NCBI GenBank assembly: GCA_003640385.1
Contig: RCAB01000333.1
Location: 1 to 64,000 of the forward strand
DNA: 64,000 nt
DNA from: Setaria digitata
Taxonomy: Eukaryota; Nematoda; Chromadorea; Rhabditida; Setariidae
Direction of reading: 5' to 3'
The number at the start of each line of letters is the position of its first letter. Position 1 is the first letter of the stretch. The position numbers were made by a program, and so were the translations under genes. Under the pieces are notes generated by a model, which saw only the letters and a program-made list of their open reading frames with translations, searched no databases and had not been told where the DNA came from. Shown piece by piece: positions 38,746 through 51,700 of the stretch.

Positions 38746-41700
38746 TTAGATGGAATGATGCACCACAGCTTCATACTGTCTCAGTTCGGTCAGGTCTTTC
38801 ATCGCCATGTGACCATTCCTATCGGATACCCAACGACCATTCATTCCTGGTATACGACTGGTCGGTTTACCCCATGTCATTCCACGAAATAATAACACTT
38901 CATCAACTGAAAGAATTTTTCTTCCTCTTTTCCTTAAATTATGTTCATATAAGGATTTAATGAAGTACCTCACTGATGACAGCATCACTAATACTGCAGC
39001 TTTTGAAAGTGTTATAAGTGGAAAGAACACAAATTAATGCACGCAATACACTTCTCATTACGCCTGTCTCACACTTTTTTTTTTTTTTCTAAAAAATTCA
39101 TTATGCTTTTCAAGTAATCCTGAATTCGTTCNCATTACGCCTGTCTCACACTTTTTTTTTTTCTAAAAAATTCATTATGCTTTTCAAGTAATCCTGAATT
39201 CGTTCTCAGGATTCATCACTTCGAGCTCCAGGGTGAAAAAGGTTACCGTCAGACCACATAGCATATACATGATCAGCTTCTCGATTTGGATCATTATTTA
39301 AATTCTCCAGAAATGCAGAATAGTTTTTTTGCTTACATTCAGAATCTGGATATGCACAAATTAGCTGAAAAAAAAAGAAATGATATTTTCATTAATTAAT
39401 TCAAAATTTTTATTGATTTAGTAAGAATGCTAAATCAGTATTAGTACTGTTAGCGTGGTATATAAATATTTCATGATTGAAGCTTCAAATATCAGCAATT
39501 TTTTTATTTTTAAATCAGTGTTATATCACTGAAATGGAAAATGTCATTGCAAACATTGTTGCTAAATTAAGCATAGTTTGCTCGGAATAAAATTTCATCT
39601 TACATAGGATGAAATTAGTTTTTTTTTTTTCAAAAATTTGGAAATGTATTAATTAGAATTTCGAAATGTATCAAGTTTGTCTTCCTTCTTCTGGACAACA
39701 AGTTGATATGATTGATGAACAGTAAATATGAGACGATTTATAATAAGTGAAACTACCTGATCCTCACAAGTATAGCCAGGATATAAACCATCCAAAGCAT
39801 TACACCAGGCTGGTATTGTTTGTGCTAATTGACAAACGCATAGACCGTAATTGGCACCAGAGATGCCCAAAAATGTATCAACTCGATCGCCCAATGGTTT
39901 TCCAAGAATGCAATTCCCATCGGTTGCTATCAGACTGCCACCTTTTAGAACTTTCCTGAGATAATAATACTCTTTGATATGTAGTGATTAGATTTTTAAT
40001 TTTCGTTTCACTCCTAAATCAGCTTTGAATTATTGAAAGTCATTAATTTAATTGAAACTTTCAACATTGCAGATTTCGGCTTGTTATTAGTGTGCTAGCC
40101 AATTAAGCGAATGTAACAGAGCTGGAGCAAGGTGAACAACACAGTGCTAATTTAACTGATCACTTCTTTGTTCCGAAATTCTAAATCTAATTGAAGTCCT
40201 TACTCTTTTCTTTTTCGCCTAAAATTGTTTTTACTTTTCTATCTTTATTTCAAAATAATCAGGAAATCAATAAATCAGTAAAAAGTTCTTTTATCAAGTA
40301 TAAAACAAAATTTACTGGTGTATTTAAGGATATTTCAAATTACTATTATCATCCCCTAATAATTGGTGATATATACTACTGCATGCCGGAAATTGTTTCA
40401 TATTACGGTTAATTTCCTGAAATAGTTTTCCTACTGTGTCAATCAATGGATCAGTCATAAACATATCGTCTTCAGATTACTACAACTTATTTCTATTTTT
40501 GAATTTTCAGTATCAAATTATCAGAATTTTTTGTCCTAAAAAATTTCAGCTAAAGGCATTTCTAATGCTAGAAAAACAACATTTCAATAAGTATGCTAAA
40601 TTTAATTTCTTCAAAAAAGAAAAAAGAAATTTAATTCTTTTTATGTAAATCGTTAGTTTAGTAGAAAAGTGCGAAAAAAAAAATACCCATTTCTGTTTAT
40701 GAATTAGTCTCATTTGAGTGAAATAAAAAAAAAAAAAAAAATTATCACCTCATTAACGCTACAGCAAGTGAATGTGCAATAATATCAACCTTTGATGCAC
40801 CAGTATAATCTAATACAGCAATTAGAAATTTCCTCAAATATAGAAGATTTGCACAGGTATGCATGGTACTATAGGTTGTCAAAATATTTCCACCAGCCCA
40901 TGTATCACCCCATGTTGTAGCATATAGTTCGGCTGATGTATAATTCTGTTCCAGGAAATACTGAATTGAACGTGACCATCCGGTTGCTAACGGTGGTTGT
41001 ATATATAATGCTGCATCAGCATTACCATGCACAAAAATTACTGGTTCACGTAATATCTGCAAAATAATTTCCACAGAAAATTTGAAAATTAAAAAAAAAA
41101 AAAAAAAAAAACCATATTTGTGAAATATCTCATTAACAAGCAGTCTTAATGATTGATGAAAACAATAATAATAATTAATTAATAAAAGTAATAATAATAA
41201 TAATAAAGTAAATTTTGTGATTAAATTTCAAAATATGAAAATCAACAATGATTTATATGACTATTTTATTACTTAGCTTCATTCTTGTTCTCATTCATTC
41301 AGCGTCCTGGAAAACATCGAAATCCATGAATCTTGAAGACCGGTAATTAAGGTTCAATTTTGCCCAAATTAATTAATATGATACCTTATAATACTAGAAG
41401 TGTAATTATAATATACCTAATATAGTTTTTTTTTTTTTGTAAAATAATTATAATGCAATACTTGTAATATCTTATATTATATAGTTTTATAACATACAAT
41501 AACCTTACATAGTTATATTTATACACTTTATACAGTGCTACCTTATAATGCTAGCAAATAATATTACAAAATTAAATTCTTCTTTACTTTTTCTCCTCTC
41601 TTTCTTCGACCACCAAAACTACCACTTGGTCCAATATCTGGTCGATCGAAATTTAAGCCTTCATAGCCATTTGCTACGAGCCAATTTTGAAAATCATCAG

Positions 41701-41780
41701 TAAGCGGTCCACTCGGTCTATTTCGACTACTCTGTCCTCTTACTAATGAGCAAAAGAGTAATGTCAAAATCCAACTACGC
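38746..41780 (-). CDS. Secreted lipase, nematode EstA/lips-type alpha/beta hydrolase
   Basis: Exons from high to low: 41588-41780, 40749-41056, 39757-39955, 39247-39364, 38746-38906; all junctions keep phase. The first recognised exon encodes a hydrophobic stretch (ILTLLFCSLVRGQ) typical of a signal peptide, then the family motif GPLTDDFQNWLVANGY and SFGG. Exon 2 has PVIFVHGNADAAL, TTWGD and the nucleophile region VDIIAHSLAVALMR. Exon 3 has FLGISGANYGLCVC with several cysteines and PGYTCEDQ. The last exon has WGKPTSRIPG and NGHMAMKDLT, with the likely catalytic His. The initiator ATG is not in the first exon and must lie upstream. Known relatives are predicted extracellular triacylglycerol lipases. 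The nucleophile elbow reads A-H-S-L-A rather than G/A-H-S-M-G, so activity is uncertain. The intron at 38907-39246 contains an assembly join at 39132. Confidence 0.88.
39056..39205. repeat. Duplicated flanks around a single N in a lipase intron (assembly join)
   Basis: Bases 39056-39131 and 39133-39205 repeat the same cattacgcctgtctcacac to gaattcgttc segment, differing mainly in the length of the poly-T run, with an N at 39132. As at the other joins, an unmerged contig overlap is the simplest reading. The lipase coding exons are not affected. Confidence 0.88.
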
Positions 41781-42356
41781 CTATAATTTAAACCAAACTA
41801 ATAAATTAACCTAAATTAGTAAAAAAAGAAGTTGTAGAAAAGAAGGCATATTAAGACATACCTGCAGTTTTTCTTTTTTTTTTTTTTTAATATGAAAAAG
41901 AAGCTGCAAATAGAGTTCGAAATATTTTTTTTTTCTTTTTTTGCAAGCTGCCGAATGATTCTGATTCTAAGATTCAGAAATAAATGAAAACTTCAACACT
42001 CATTTCACTCACGGCAATATGACAAACAGTACTAAATATTACCAATGTGTAGGATGCTTATGTATATACATGACTGATCTGTTATAATTAGTCCAGTTGC
42101 TCTCTTAATCAAATTCATTATTTAATTAGTTGATTCGAGGACTAGTAATTCTTCCGCATATTGAAAAAAAAAAAAAAGTATTACATCATAAAGCAATGTT
42201 GTTGTTTTTACTTCATTCATTCACTGTGTTCACCTCTCTTCACCTTTATTCCCGTTCATCCCGTTCGTCTTTTCCTCCGTTTAGCAAATATCGGCGATGA
42301 AGGAAGAGGGGAAAAAACCGGAAAAAAAAAAAAGAAAGTAACGAGGGAAAACTTAC

Positions 42357-45300
42357 ATAAGACCGTCGAAATACTGGGGTAGAGGTCGAGAGCTGGAAAT
42401 TCTTCAACTGAAAGTGAATTTTCGTTACTGAGAAAATGTTGTGATTGACCGATAGGCCGGGGAAGAAACTGCCCCTTTATATCATTGTACGTAATAAATC
42501 CGATGTTGGTATGAAGAAATTTTCGCCCTGAATAGACGAATAGTGAACAATTCATATGAATAAATTGATAGTTGTGGTTGCTGCATGTCCGGAATGAATC
42601 CTATCTCTTTTCACCTTTCTTCAATGATCATGAGTAATTCATTATTCCTACAAACAAATACACCTGATCCAGTGCGTTAAAATATTACCATTACTTGATT
42701 ACCAATATTCCTGTTGTCAATTGTTCATTATTTTTATCTCTGAAGTATGTGAACCGAATCTTTTCATGATGAATTTAGATATTTCCATACTCAAATCATT
42801 TGTCATCATCGTTCGTGTCGTCATCAAAGTTACAACGATAAAATACATTCGTCACAACAATTCTATTTTATTGAACGATAACAATGAATTTTGCTTATCA
42901 GGGAAATTCATAACCTGTTCATAAACTGTTTACAAAATGGAAAGAAAAAAAGAAAAAGAAAAGAAAAGGGACTTACTTATTCCATCTATCACCATGCACA
43001 CAATTATCCAGCATTTTTTGCACTTCATCTACAAAAGCTTACCCAAATTTTGTTCCACCAAAGTATACTTATCATCTTTGTGTATTCAAAAATTAGAGAT
43101 TAAGTTAGTAGCAGTGGATAAGCAACTTAAGAATCCAAGGACTATAAAATATCCACTATGATTATTGTGATTGAATAGCTTATATAATTGAATAATTTAA
43201 AAAAAATTAATTAAAACTAAAACAAATAATTAAAAATTAAATTGGAATTAGATCTAAAAAGTTAAAAAATTAATTGAAATAAATTGAAATTAAATTAAAC
43301 AGTTAATTAAAAATTAATTAAAAAATATAATTGAAGAAAATAATTAAACTAAAATATAATCAAAGAAAATATTAAAAAGGTAATTGAAAAAAAAAAGAAA
43401 AACATTGATCAAATCAATCTCAGTAAAAAAAAAAAATAAATAAATATTAAATAATATTAGGAATCTCAAGCAAAAAGAAAAAACATTGATCAAGTCAATC
43501 TCAGTAAAAAAAAAAAAAAAATAAATATTAAATAATATTAGGAATCTCAAGCAAAAAGAAAAAACATTGATCAAATCAATCTCAGTAAAAAAAAAAAAGA
43601 ATAAATATTAATTAATATTAGGAATATCAAGCAAAAAGAAAAAACATTGATAAACGAAAAACTCAACAGGATTATGCGAAGAAATGGTTAATGAAAAGAA
43701 TTCAAGAAAAACAGCAAACATTTTTTTCAAAAAAAAAAAAAAAAAAAAAGAACTAATAAAATTCTGCATGACATTTTGTATGATTCAAGCACACCGGGAA
43801 AACCTACAGAGCAGAGATTCTGAAAATTTGATTAGTTTGATTTTTCAGGGTAGTACCACAACCAACGTTTATTTCATTGCAAGCACATCCCTTCATCAAA
43901 CACTTGAATTTTTTTTGTTCCGCTTTCTTTCCGGTTTCTCCACCATTTTCACTTTTTTTTGCTCCTTTGTTTTTCATTTTCTTTTTTTTTTTTATTAAAT
44001 AGTTGGTATTTTCAGCTGTACTTCTCTTGATCTAAGGTGGAGAGTTGATAGTCAGTCACAAGGAAGCACACCGGATATTAGCCATTTAATTGGGAAATTC
44101 CTAAGACTGGATAGCTTTAATCCCATAAAAGTTTTTTCTTTTCCAAGTATTTCATTTCTACTTATTGGAAACTGATGTTGGTATGAAATTCTCGCGCCCT
44201 GAACAGACGACTGATTCATCAAGATTAAAGAGAAATTTTAAAAAAGTTGCCCATCAAGTTGCTTATTTATTACTCCAAATACCACAATTTCGTTTGTTTT
44301 TCTTTTATAAGTTAAGATTTTCAATACTTAGCTCGCCTCTCATTTATCGAACATCAGTCGAGTTCTATATTCTTTTACCATGACGCTTTTTGTGGACAAG
44401 AATAGCAACAGAAAGATAACTAGGAATGATATGAAATCTAGAACAGCATGACTGAAAATTTGCTCATTTCTACATGGAGCGGCTTTGATAGCAATGTGAC
44501 ATTTTAGAATGAATGAGAAAAAACGGACAATATCCTGAAGGCAAAAATTCGTCGCCCTCTTTACTGCAGAGAGTTGTTTATGATAGAAATTCAAAATTTC
44601 ACACCACTAAAAAATTGCTACTTCGCTCTTCTCTCAGTTGTAAACAATTAAGAGAAAATAAATTTGAAAAATCAAGTAAATTTAACGGGATTTCACATTC
44701 GAAGACATAAACAAACTAGCATAACTTAGACTTTAATTTAGTGAACATCCTATACTAATCAATAAAACAAATTCCAAATCGAAAGGAAAATTAAGCAAGA
44801 CTTCAAGATTTTTGTCGACAACAGCTTTAAACAAAACATGCTTTATTATCAGATTACTGTCAAATATCACTTCACGATACGAATATTACTCAAGTTTTTA
44901 CAATAACTGATGAAATTTCGTTCGATTTCGCACCACCTTTTCCTCTTTGATATGTGTACAACAATTACAGAGTGAAAAGTCTACAGCATAATTGTAGGCT
45001 TGTGTCACCTGTCTAGTCGATATCAGAGTTCTTACTCATCGTTTTCATTTTGCTAAAATATAAATACATGCCATATTCGACAAGCATTTCTAAGCTCATT
45101 CAAATGCTTAAATATATTATCACCTACTGTTCAATAATGATAAGATATTGTTAAGCAAATGCTTATCACACTGAGATTACTGCATCCATCACTCCCAAAC
45201 CTCCTGATGATTATCCCAGATCAGCCTTACGCAGAGAGACCGAGACCTAGACCGATCTATGCCCTGCTTCATCATCATCTTCCGGCAGAGGAAAGTGCCT

Positions 45301-45706
45301 CAGTGCCTCAGAGCACCTTCGACGGCTACCAACTGAAGCATCAGTCTCTCCTTCATCCCTTTTATACTGCTCTTTCCCACCATTCTGCTCTTCAGATTCG
45401 TTCAACCTCTTCCACCAAAAAAAAGAAAAAAAATAACTGCGATTAGTGACTACGTCTTTCTTCTTCTTCTGCTTCTTCAATAATTCCCTAAATATATGCT
45501 TCTTTGCTTATTTCTCTGCTAGTTGTGAAGGAGAAAATCCAGAAATTTAGAAATAAAAAAGAAATGACAAAAGAATAAACTGATCACACTTACCCAATTC
45601 CTCACCTGCTACAAAGAGATTGTTGAAATTTTTACTTCCAAATGCTCGATAGTATTGAATATGTTCGGGAAAATTTACGCCTTTCTCATCAATTTTTAAG
45701 TATAAC
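42357..45706 (-). CDS. Unrecognised gene, two putative exons
   Basis: Exon 45594-45706 has a good acceptor (TTTTCTAG) and donor (G|GTAAGTG) and encodes LYLKIDEKGVNFPEHIQYYR then AFGSKNFNNLFVAGEELG. Exon 42357-42527 has acceptor TATTCAG and donor T|GTAAGT and encodes GRKFLHTNIGFITYNDIKGQ then FLPRPIGQSQHFLSNE and on to LYPSISTVL. The first ends in phase 1 and the second starts in phase 1, so they join in frame. They have balanced composition unlike the surrounding low-complexity DNA, but I recognise no family. The 3-kb intron between them holds an 81-bp minisatellite. Both ends of the gene are missing: an upstream exon is required (entry phase 2) and the exit phase is 1. It could even be a 5' extension of the lipase gene through the in-frame acceptor at about 41741. 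Confidence 0.45.
43190..43400. repeat. Low-complexity AATTAAA-rich tract
   Basis: About 200 bases made almost entirely of short combinations of aatta, aaaatt and ttgaa. There is no coding potential. It adjoins the 81-bp minisatellite. Confidence 0.8.
43401..43650. repeat. 81-bp minisatellite, about 3 copies
   Basis: The landmark acattgat recurs at about 43402, 43483, 43564 and 43644, a period of 80-81 bases. Each unit carries aaatcaatctcag or aagtcaatctcag, a poly-A run of varying length, aataaatatta, a ggaatctcaag or ggaatatcaag block, and gcaaaaagaaaa. The fourth copy breaks off after acattgat. Confidence 0.9.
44170..44216 (-). pseudogene. Partial copy of the start of the exon at 42357-42527
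   Basis: On the minus strand this reads tctgttcagggcgcgagaat then ttcataccaacatc, closely matching tctattcagggcgaaaattt then cttcataccaacatc at about 42507-42533. Both include the TTCAG acceptor. The copy reaches a TAG within about 14 codons in the phase used by the exon. It may be a decayed duplicate exon or an alternative terminal exon. Confidence 0.4.
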
Positions 45707-48700
45707 CTAGAAAACAACTTGATACAGAAATTAGGAATCATTAGCTTATAGTTTTATTTAGTTTTTTTTTTTTATAATTTTTTAGAATAAAATATTTGTC
45801 GTGAATGAAAGCAATAGAAGAAATGCTAATTTTATTCTGCTTCTGCTAGGAACTATAACATTACAGATATTAGTAATACAGTTACACATTTCGGTTTATC
45901 CATTATTATTTCCGTGAAATTGATATTATTTAAAATGAACCAAATTATTTGACCGATTATAAAAATCACTCATTGTTATTTAATTCATATTAAAAAAGAG
46001 GGAGGAATGTGTCGGATCTGAGTGTCATGCTTAATGCTCCAAATCATGGTTTCATTCTGTAGTGAATAGTTATCCGATTTAAGTCTCTATTTGCATAAAG
46101 TCTAGAGAAGTGTATATCACCTGAATTGAATCAAAAATTAGTCTCTTTTTTTTTCTACGTTAAATTTGGCATATATTTTGGTGAAGCACTTCGAGACTAA
46201 TTCTCATCTATTTTTCATCAGTTTCTGGCTTCGAGATGCTAGTATTGAAGCAAAGCCATGAAGTGTAAAATATCCTTCTTCCTTTGAGTAAAAATCTTGC
46301 TTGCCTGAGATACTCGCACTGGGCTACATTTAGAAGTATTCGTTTATTTTTGTTGTTGTCATGGAGTCCGTCTAGATGTTGCTTGCAGAAGAGCTTACTA
46401 TAGATTTACTGTCTATCTTGCGGTGTTTCTAAGTTTTTCGAGTTCGCTTGTAATTAGAATTATGTGATTATATCTCTTTCTCTTTTGATAAACAGAATTA
46501 ATTATCTGTCCACAGAAATGTCGCTACTATCCATTTTCTCTAGGCGGATGAATTTCTTAGTATACAACCCAAAAATCAAATGCATATTTATTAAAATATC
46601 TTCATTATTGATTTAATTTTCAGGATTTTGGAAAATTTTAGTCTAACAGTACTACTTCATGGGAAGTGTCTAGATGTATGAGAGGCTCTTTTCCGCTTAT
46701 CTGATTTGAAAATTTTCTCCATACTATACTATTTTAGAAACACACGTCTTTTGCGCTATTTGTAAGACATTCGCTGATAGCTACAACACCTCTTAATTTG
46801 CATATGTCTGAAGAAATTTTTCGTAAGTTTCTATTTCACGAAGATTCTTGCAAAATATATTTTTTCTTTTTTATTTTGACAAAAAAAAAAAATTTGAAGC
46901 CATACTCTTGTGTGTTGTTTATTCTTCATGAGGTTGATGTGTTTATGTCATTAAATTTTGTTAATTTCGATATTAGATGATGAAATGCAACCCATCTAAA
47001 CTTGTTATTCTTTCGTTTCCTAAAAAAAAAGAAAGAAAAAAGAAAAAAGTTTTTGAAATGTATGTGTTATGATAATTCAAAAATAGGTAATAGGCCATCG
47101 TATTTTGAAGGAGCTTACTTAAATGGAAAGCTTTTTTTTTGTAGAGAGGATTACCAGTAAGATTTAATTAGGTGGGAAATAGTAATAGTTTTATGGCAAA
47201 ATCTGTTTACAATTTGATGCTTTTAGGGAAATGTCACGAGAATAAGAGTGACATCACTTGAATCTTTCGATTCAGTTTTCAGAAGGAAAAGAGTGAAAAA
47301 AAAGTTTTATTTGAATTCTTCCATTATTTGTTGATATTTACTCAGATTCATTCCAGAAATTCATCAGGATTTGCAAATTTCTTTGCTCCTTCTGTCGATT
47401 CACCATCTATGCAAAAACTACTTCTGCACCGATTGAGAAACTAATATTATCATGTAAACAGCCCCGCTTGGAATTTAAAAATCCTAACTAGAGTTAGCTT
47501 CTGACCTGTTATCTTCATTACAGTCAACAGTGACATCCATATATTATTTAATTCTAATCAAAATTTGCTTTCAGTCTATTTCGTTCATTAGAGTTAATTT
47601 GACAACCATGTATTGTTAATGTTATAAATGCATGAAAATGCATGCATTTACACTTCTGCAAATACACTGATATCAAGACATGCAAAATGCATGCACATAC
47701 AAACACACCTTCCTTTATTTATTCGTGTTTAAATGCTATGGAGGTTCAGTTGACATTTTTCAAAACATGATTGCTTTTCGGCAAAGTAGCGAATTTATTA
47801 CTTTTGCGACAATGTTTTTAATTGTTGAAATGTTTTCGCCATTTTGAGCAAAAATTTTTTTTTTTTAGAAAACAAAAGCAGAAGTTTCCATTCCTTCACC
47901 TTCACCTCGATCCATTATTTATTATCAAATTTTCTAGTTCGTTATCAGTAAAGTCGTTGTTGATTTTGAACACTGATCTTCAAGTGCCTGATATTTCATT
48001 CCCAATTTTATGACAAAGTTTAGTTTAAAAAAAGAAAAAAATCGCTAAGTTTAATTTTTAACTTACTATCGAAACGGAATCGGTTCCATTGTCATTTACT
48101 TGATAGACCTCCAAGTAGTTGTTGTTTGTTTATTCAAAGCTTTTCGCATCATATAAATCTTTCGCAAAAATTCAAAAATTTTTCAATGAAATATCAAAAT
48201 TTCATACCATTAATGCTTATCTTTGATGATTGAAAAAACTTTTGGATTTTTTTAATTTTTCTTAAACAGTTCCGCAGTTTCATAAACATCTACCTATGCG
48301 GGAAAATTGAAATTCTAGAAAACTTCACACTCACTAATAATTAACTTTGGTAAAACTTAAAAAATTAACGGATTAGGTGAAAGAAGATAAGAAGTACCCT
48401 GATCAAAACATTCGTAAGATTATTAACTAACAAACATCAAGTGTGCTTTAAATAGTTTCATCCACAAATTTTCTTCCAAAATTATGCCATCTCATTTTAA
48501 GAACCATTTCGAATATCAGATTGGAATTTTATTTCAATAATAAATGCTTGTCGGTGAAATGAAAGGAGATAATTAAATAGCTACTGTCAACTTGTCACTA
48601 AACTTTTATTACTTCAGTGCTATCGGTTGATGAATTCATTCACTCCACTTATCAAGGACTTATCAGCAATAAATTCAACTATATTGTCATAAGTATAGTT

Positions 48701-51700
48701 TTCCACACCATATCACACAAGCTTCTCTTCAAGGAAATTCACTTCATCAGTGGAGAAATTTTGAGTTTACGCTTTACATTTCCAAACATTCACTATAGCA
48801 TGTATTTTATATCTAAATATAATTATAATTTGATAAATTCAGTAGCCAGAGATACTCACAATTAATTACATTTATAATTAAATACATTTCGTAATGAATT
48901 CATAATATGAACACTCCTGCAAACTGTTTCGCTTGAAAATTTTCAATGCATTTCATCTCCCTTGATGATAACTGAATACCTTGTCTATTTTTATCAATAG
49001 AACACTGGAACACCGATAATCCAGTCGTTCAACAAACTAATTTATGACCCATAATTAGGTTTGTTTCTGTGTATAAAAATAATCAGATAAAATTTGTGTA
49101 TGTAAATGAAAACAATTCAATTAAATTGATATATGGTTGAACTAATTAATTGACAAATGATTTAACAAAAAAAAAAGTGTGAAATTAATTTAAATTGCTG
49201 AGCTGAAATTAGTTCTGGCAAATGCCGCATTTTATGAAAAAAAATAAAAAAAAATTGGTGAAATAAATCAATAAAAATTGATGCCAAATTTTTTTTCTGT
49301 TTCCAAAAATTTCTTAACGTTATACCATCTTCGATGAACACTTCTCTTTCTTTTTTTTCAGTTCAAAAAAAAAAAAAAAAAGAATGACACTGAAAAGAAT
49401 GGCTCTGTGGAAGGCTTTATATAGGACAGCAAACTAATTTTGCTGATTAATTCAGAATTTTTCAGTAGCAGTTCGTTACTGTCTAAAACAAATAATTATT
49501 TTATGGCGGAGAAAAGCACAAATATAGCCAATTAAATCCGGCCCATTCATTATGTATTATGATTATTTAGACTAATTGAGTAAGCCATGCTGATATTCAC
49601 TATGTACCTCAGATCTCTGCTATTTAGCAGAAATGAACCTTTTTCAGGAAAGCAGGAAGAAGAACTAGGACGATGAATTACTCTTTGAAGAAATTCAGCG
49701 CTATAATGAGAAGTATTTTACGCAATACCTTTACGGTACTTTTTCTGATTAGAAATATATATGCATATTTTAATATATATATATATTTAGAAGAATGGAA
49801 ATTTTTGAACTAAAATTACCAGAAGTGTAGAAATCAATAATAGATAATACTTGTCAATGATGGGTAAGAGATGATTGCATGACTTTTAATATTTCTAATG
49901 TCTAAATTTTTCTGGAGAAAATTTTACAACTGGATTGATGAATGGAAGTCATTTATTAATTAATTGAATGCAAAGTTAACGCGTCGAGCTTTAACGTCAA
50001 GGTGATTTTAATTATCAATTATTTATTTCATTTCTACCTGAATTTATTCTAATCGTAATTACTCGGAGGAGCGAAGTTTTCTTGCAAATTTTTATCAGTT
50101 TTTTGGAAACTTTACATAAATAAAAATTATTTCGTAAATTTCACAAAAAGTTTTTCAATTTGCTTGCATGTTTACTACTAACTTATTGCTTATTAAATTA
50201 AATTAATCTATCTATAAACAGATAATTAATTACTTTAATTAAAAGCGGTAAAGCTTGTAAAGCTTTTAAGAACTTATGTTAAAAGCGTCTTTTTTTTTTC
50301 TCGTGATAATTTTGGTAATATAACTATATCAACAAATGTGAGAAGAAATATCGGAAGAAATAATTTCAGCAAAAACAAAAATATTTCGAATTTTAAATTT
50401 ATACACCAAGAATTAATTTTGTGAAGTTGAATCATTTAGTAAGCCATATCATATCAGTAAAATGATTTTCTATGATAATGAAGAGAGAAAAAGAAAATTA
50501 TAAATTTGAGAATTATTTTAAATGCTAATTAATTTCACCAATTTTGTCCCTATTTCAGTGTAATTCTCCCAATTTACATTACATATTTCCAAACTTTTTC
50601 ATGCCATTCGCAAATTACTGTAAAACTGCAAAATCAATACTACTATTCTGTTAAATTTTAATTCGAGTGAACAAAAAAAAAAGCTATGAAAATTTTTAAA
50701 GAAACATTATGCTCGTGCATAATTTAAATACCCATCTAGCACTGAAAATATTTCCAGGTAGAGGAATGGAAAAAAATATTGAAATAATAATACAGTGGAA
50801 TGAAAAGTAAGTTTTAATTGGGGTGTAAATAAGATCAGGTATTTAATTACAGTTTAGTACAGAGGGACTGGAAACTAATTTCAAACATCTGCTAACGCTC
50901 TGCTCGAGCATTTAATTGTTATTTCGAATTAATGATTGGTAAAAAAGATCAATTAACAGAGAGGTATTTTGTAATTTGATTGCTGTTGCGCAAAAAGAAT
51001 TTCTAATGATACGATCGTGAAATTTTTAATTAATGAAAGGAATTAAATGAATTTCCTTGATATAATAATCATAGCTAATTTGATTTCTTTTATTTTTTGT
51101 GCGCTTGGCTTACTTAGCACCAGGTAACTTAGCTTACTTCAAAAAAAAAAAAGAAAATGAAGCTTTTTCGCAAATTTGAATAGGCTTCGCGAATTAGTTG
51201 TCAGTTAATTCTGATACGTTTTATCAATAATTATGCCTAATAGCTTTGTTGTGAATATGATTCAAAAATTTATACATTTGTCAGAAATAAAATTAGGAAA
51301 GACAGATTCTCCTGTTATTGCTCTTTCTACACTTAGTGAAAAATTCTATTTGATTTTGTAAAATCAAAGTTGCTTCTCTTTTTTTTTTTCACTCTGATTT
51401 TCAGCTAACTGTTATGATGTAAGCAAGCTTAACAAGCAATTAAGAATTAAGAATTTTCTTCAAAAAATGAATTTAATAATTGAACAAACAAAAAAAAAAA
51501 AAAAGAGAAAAGAGGGAGAGAGAGAGAGAGGAAAGCTTTTAGAAATGAAATTGGAGTGAGAAAGAGAGAGAGAGAGAGAGAGAAAAAAAAGGCAAATTTT
51601 ATCACAAAATTTTTTTTTAATTGATATGACAATGAATCGCTTTATAAATTTTTTGGCGAGCGTACATTCGAGAATGCATTTACGAATTGCATTAATTGAT

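Noticed and set aside
33897..41780. Possible operon of cct-6 with a neighbour
   Set aside because: Neighbouring genes on both sides are on the opposite strand, so no polycistronic unit is possible here.
45159..45446. 95-codon plus-strand frame rich in His, Leu, Pro and Ser
   Set aside because: It ends in a lysine run from a poly-A tract. A competing open frame of similar length lies on the other strand, and no splice or start context favours either.
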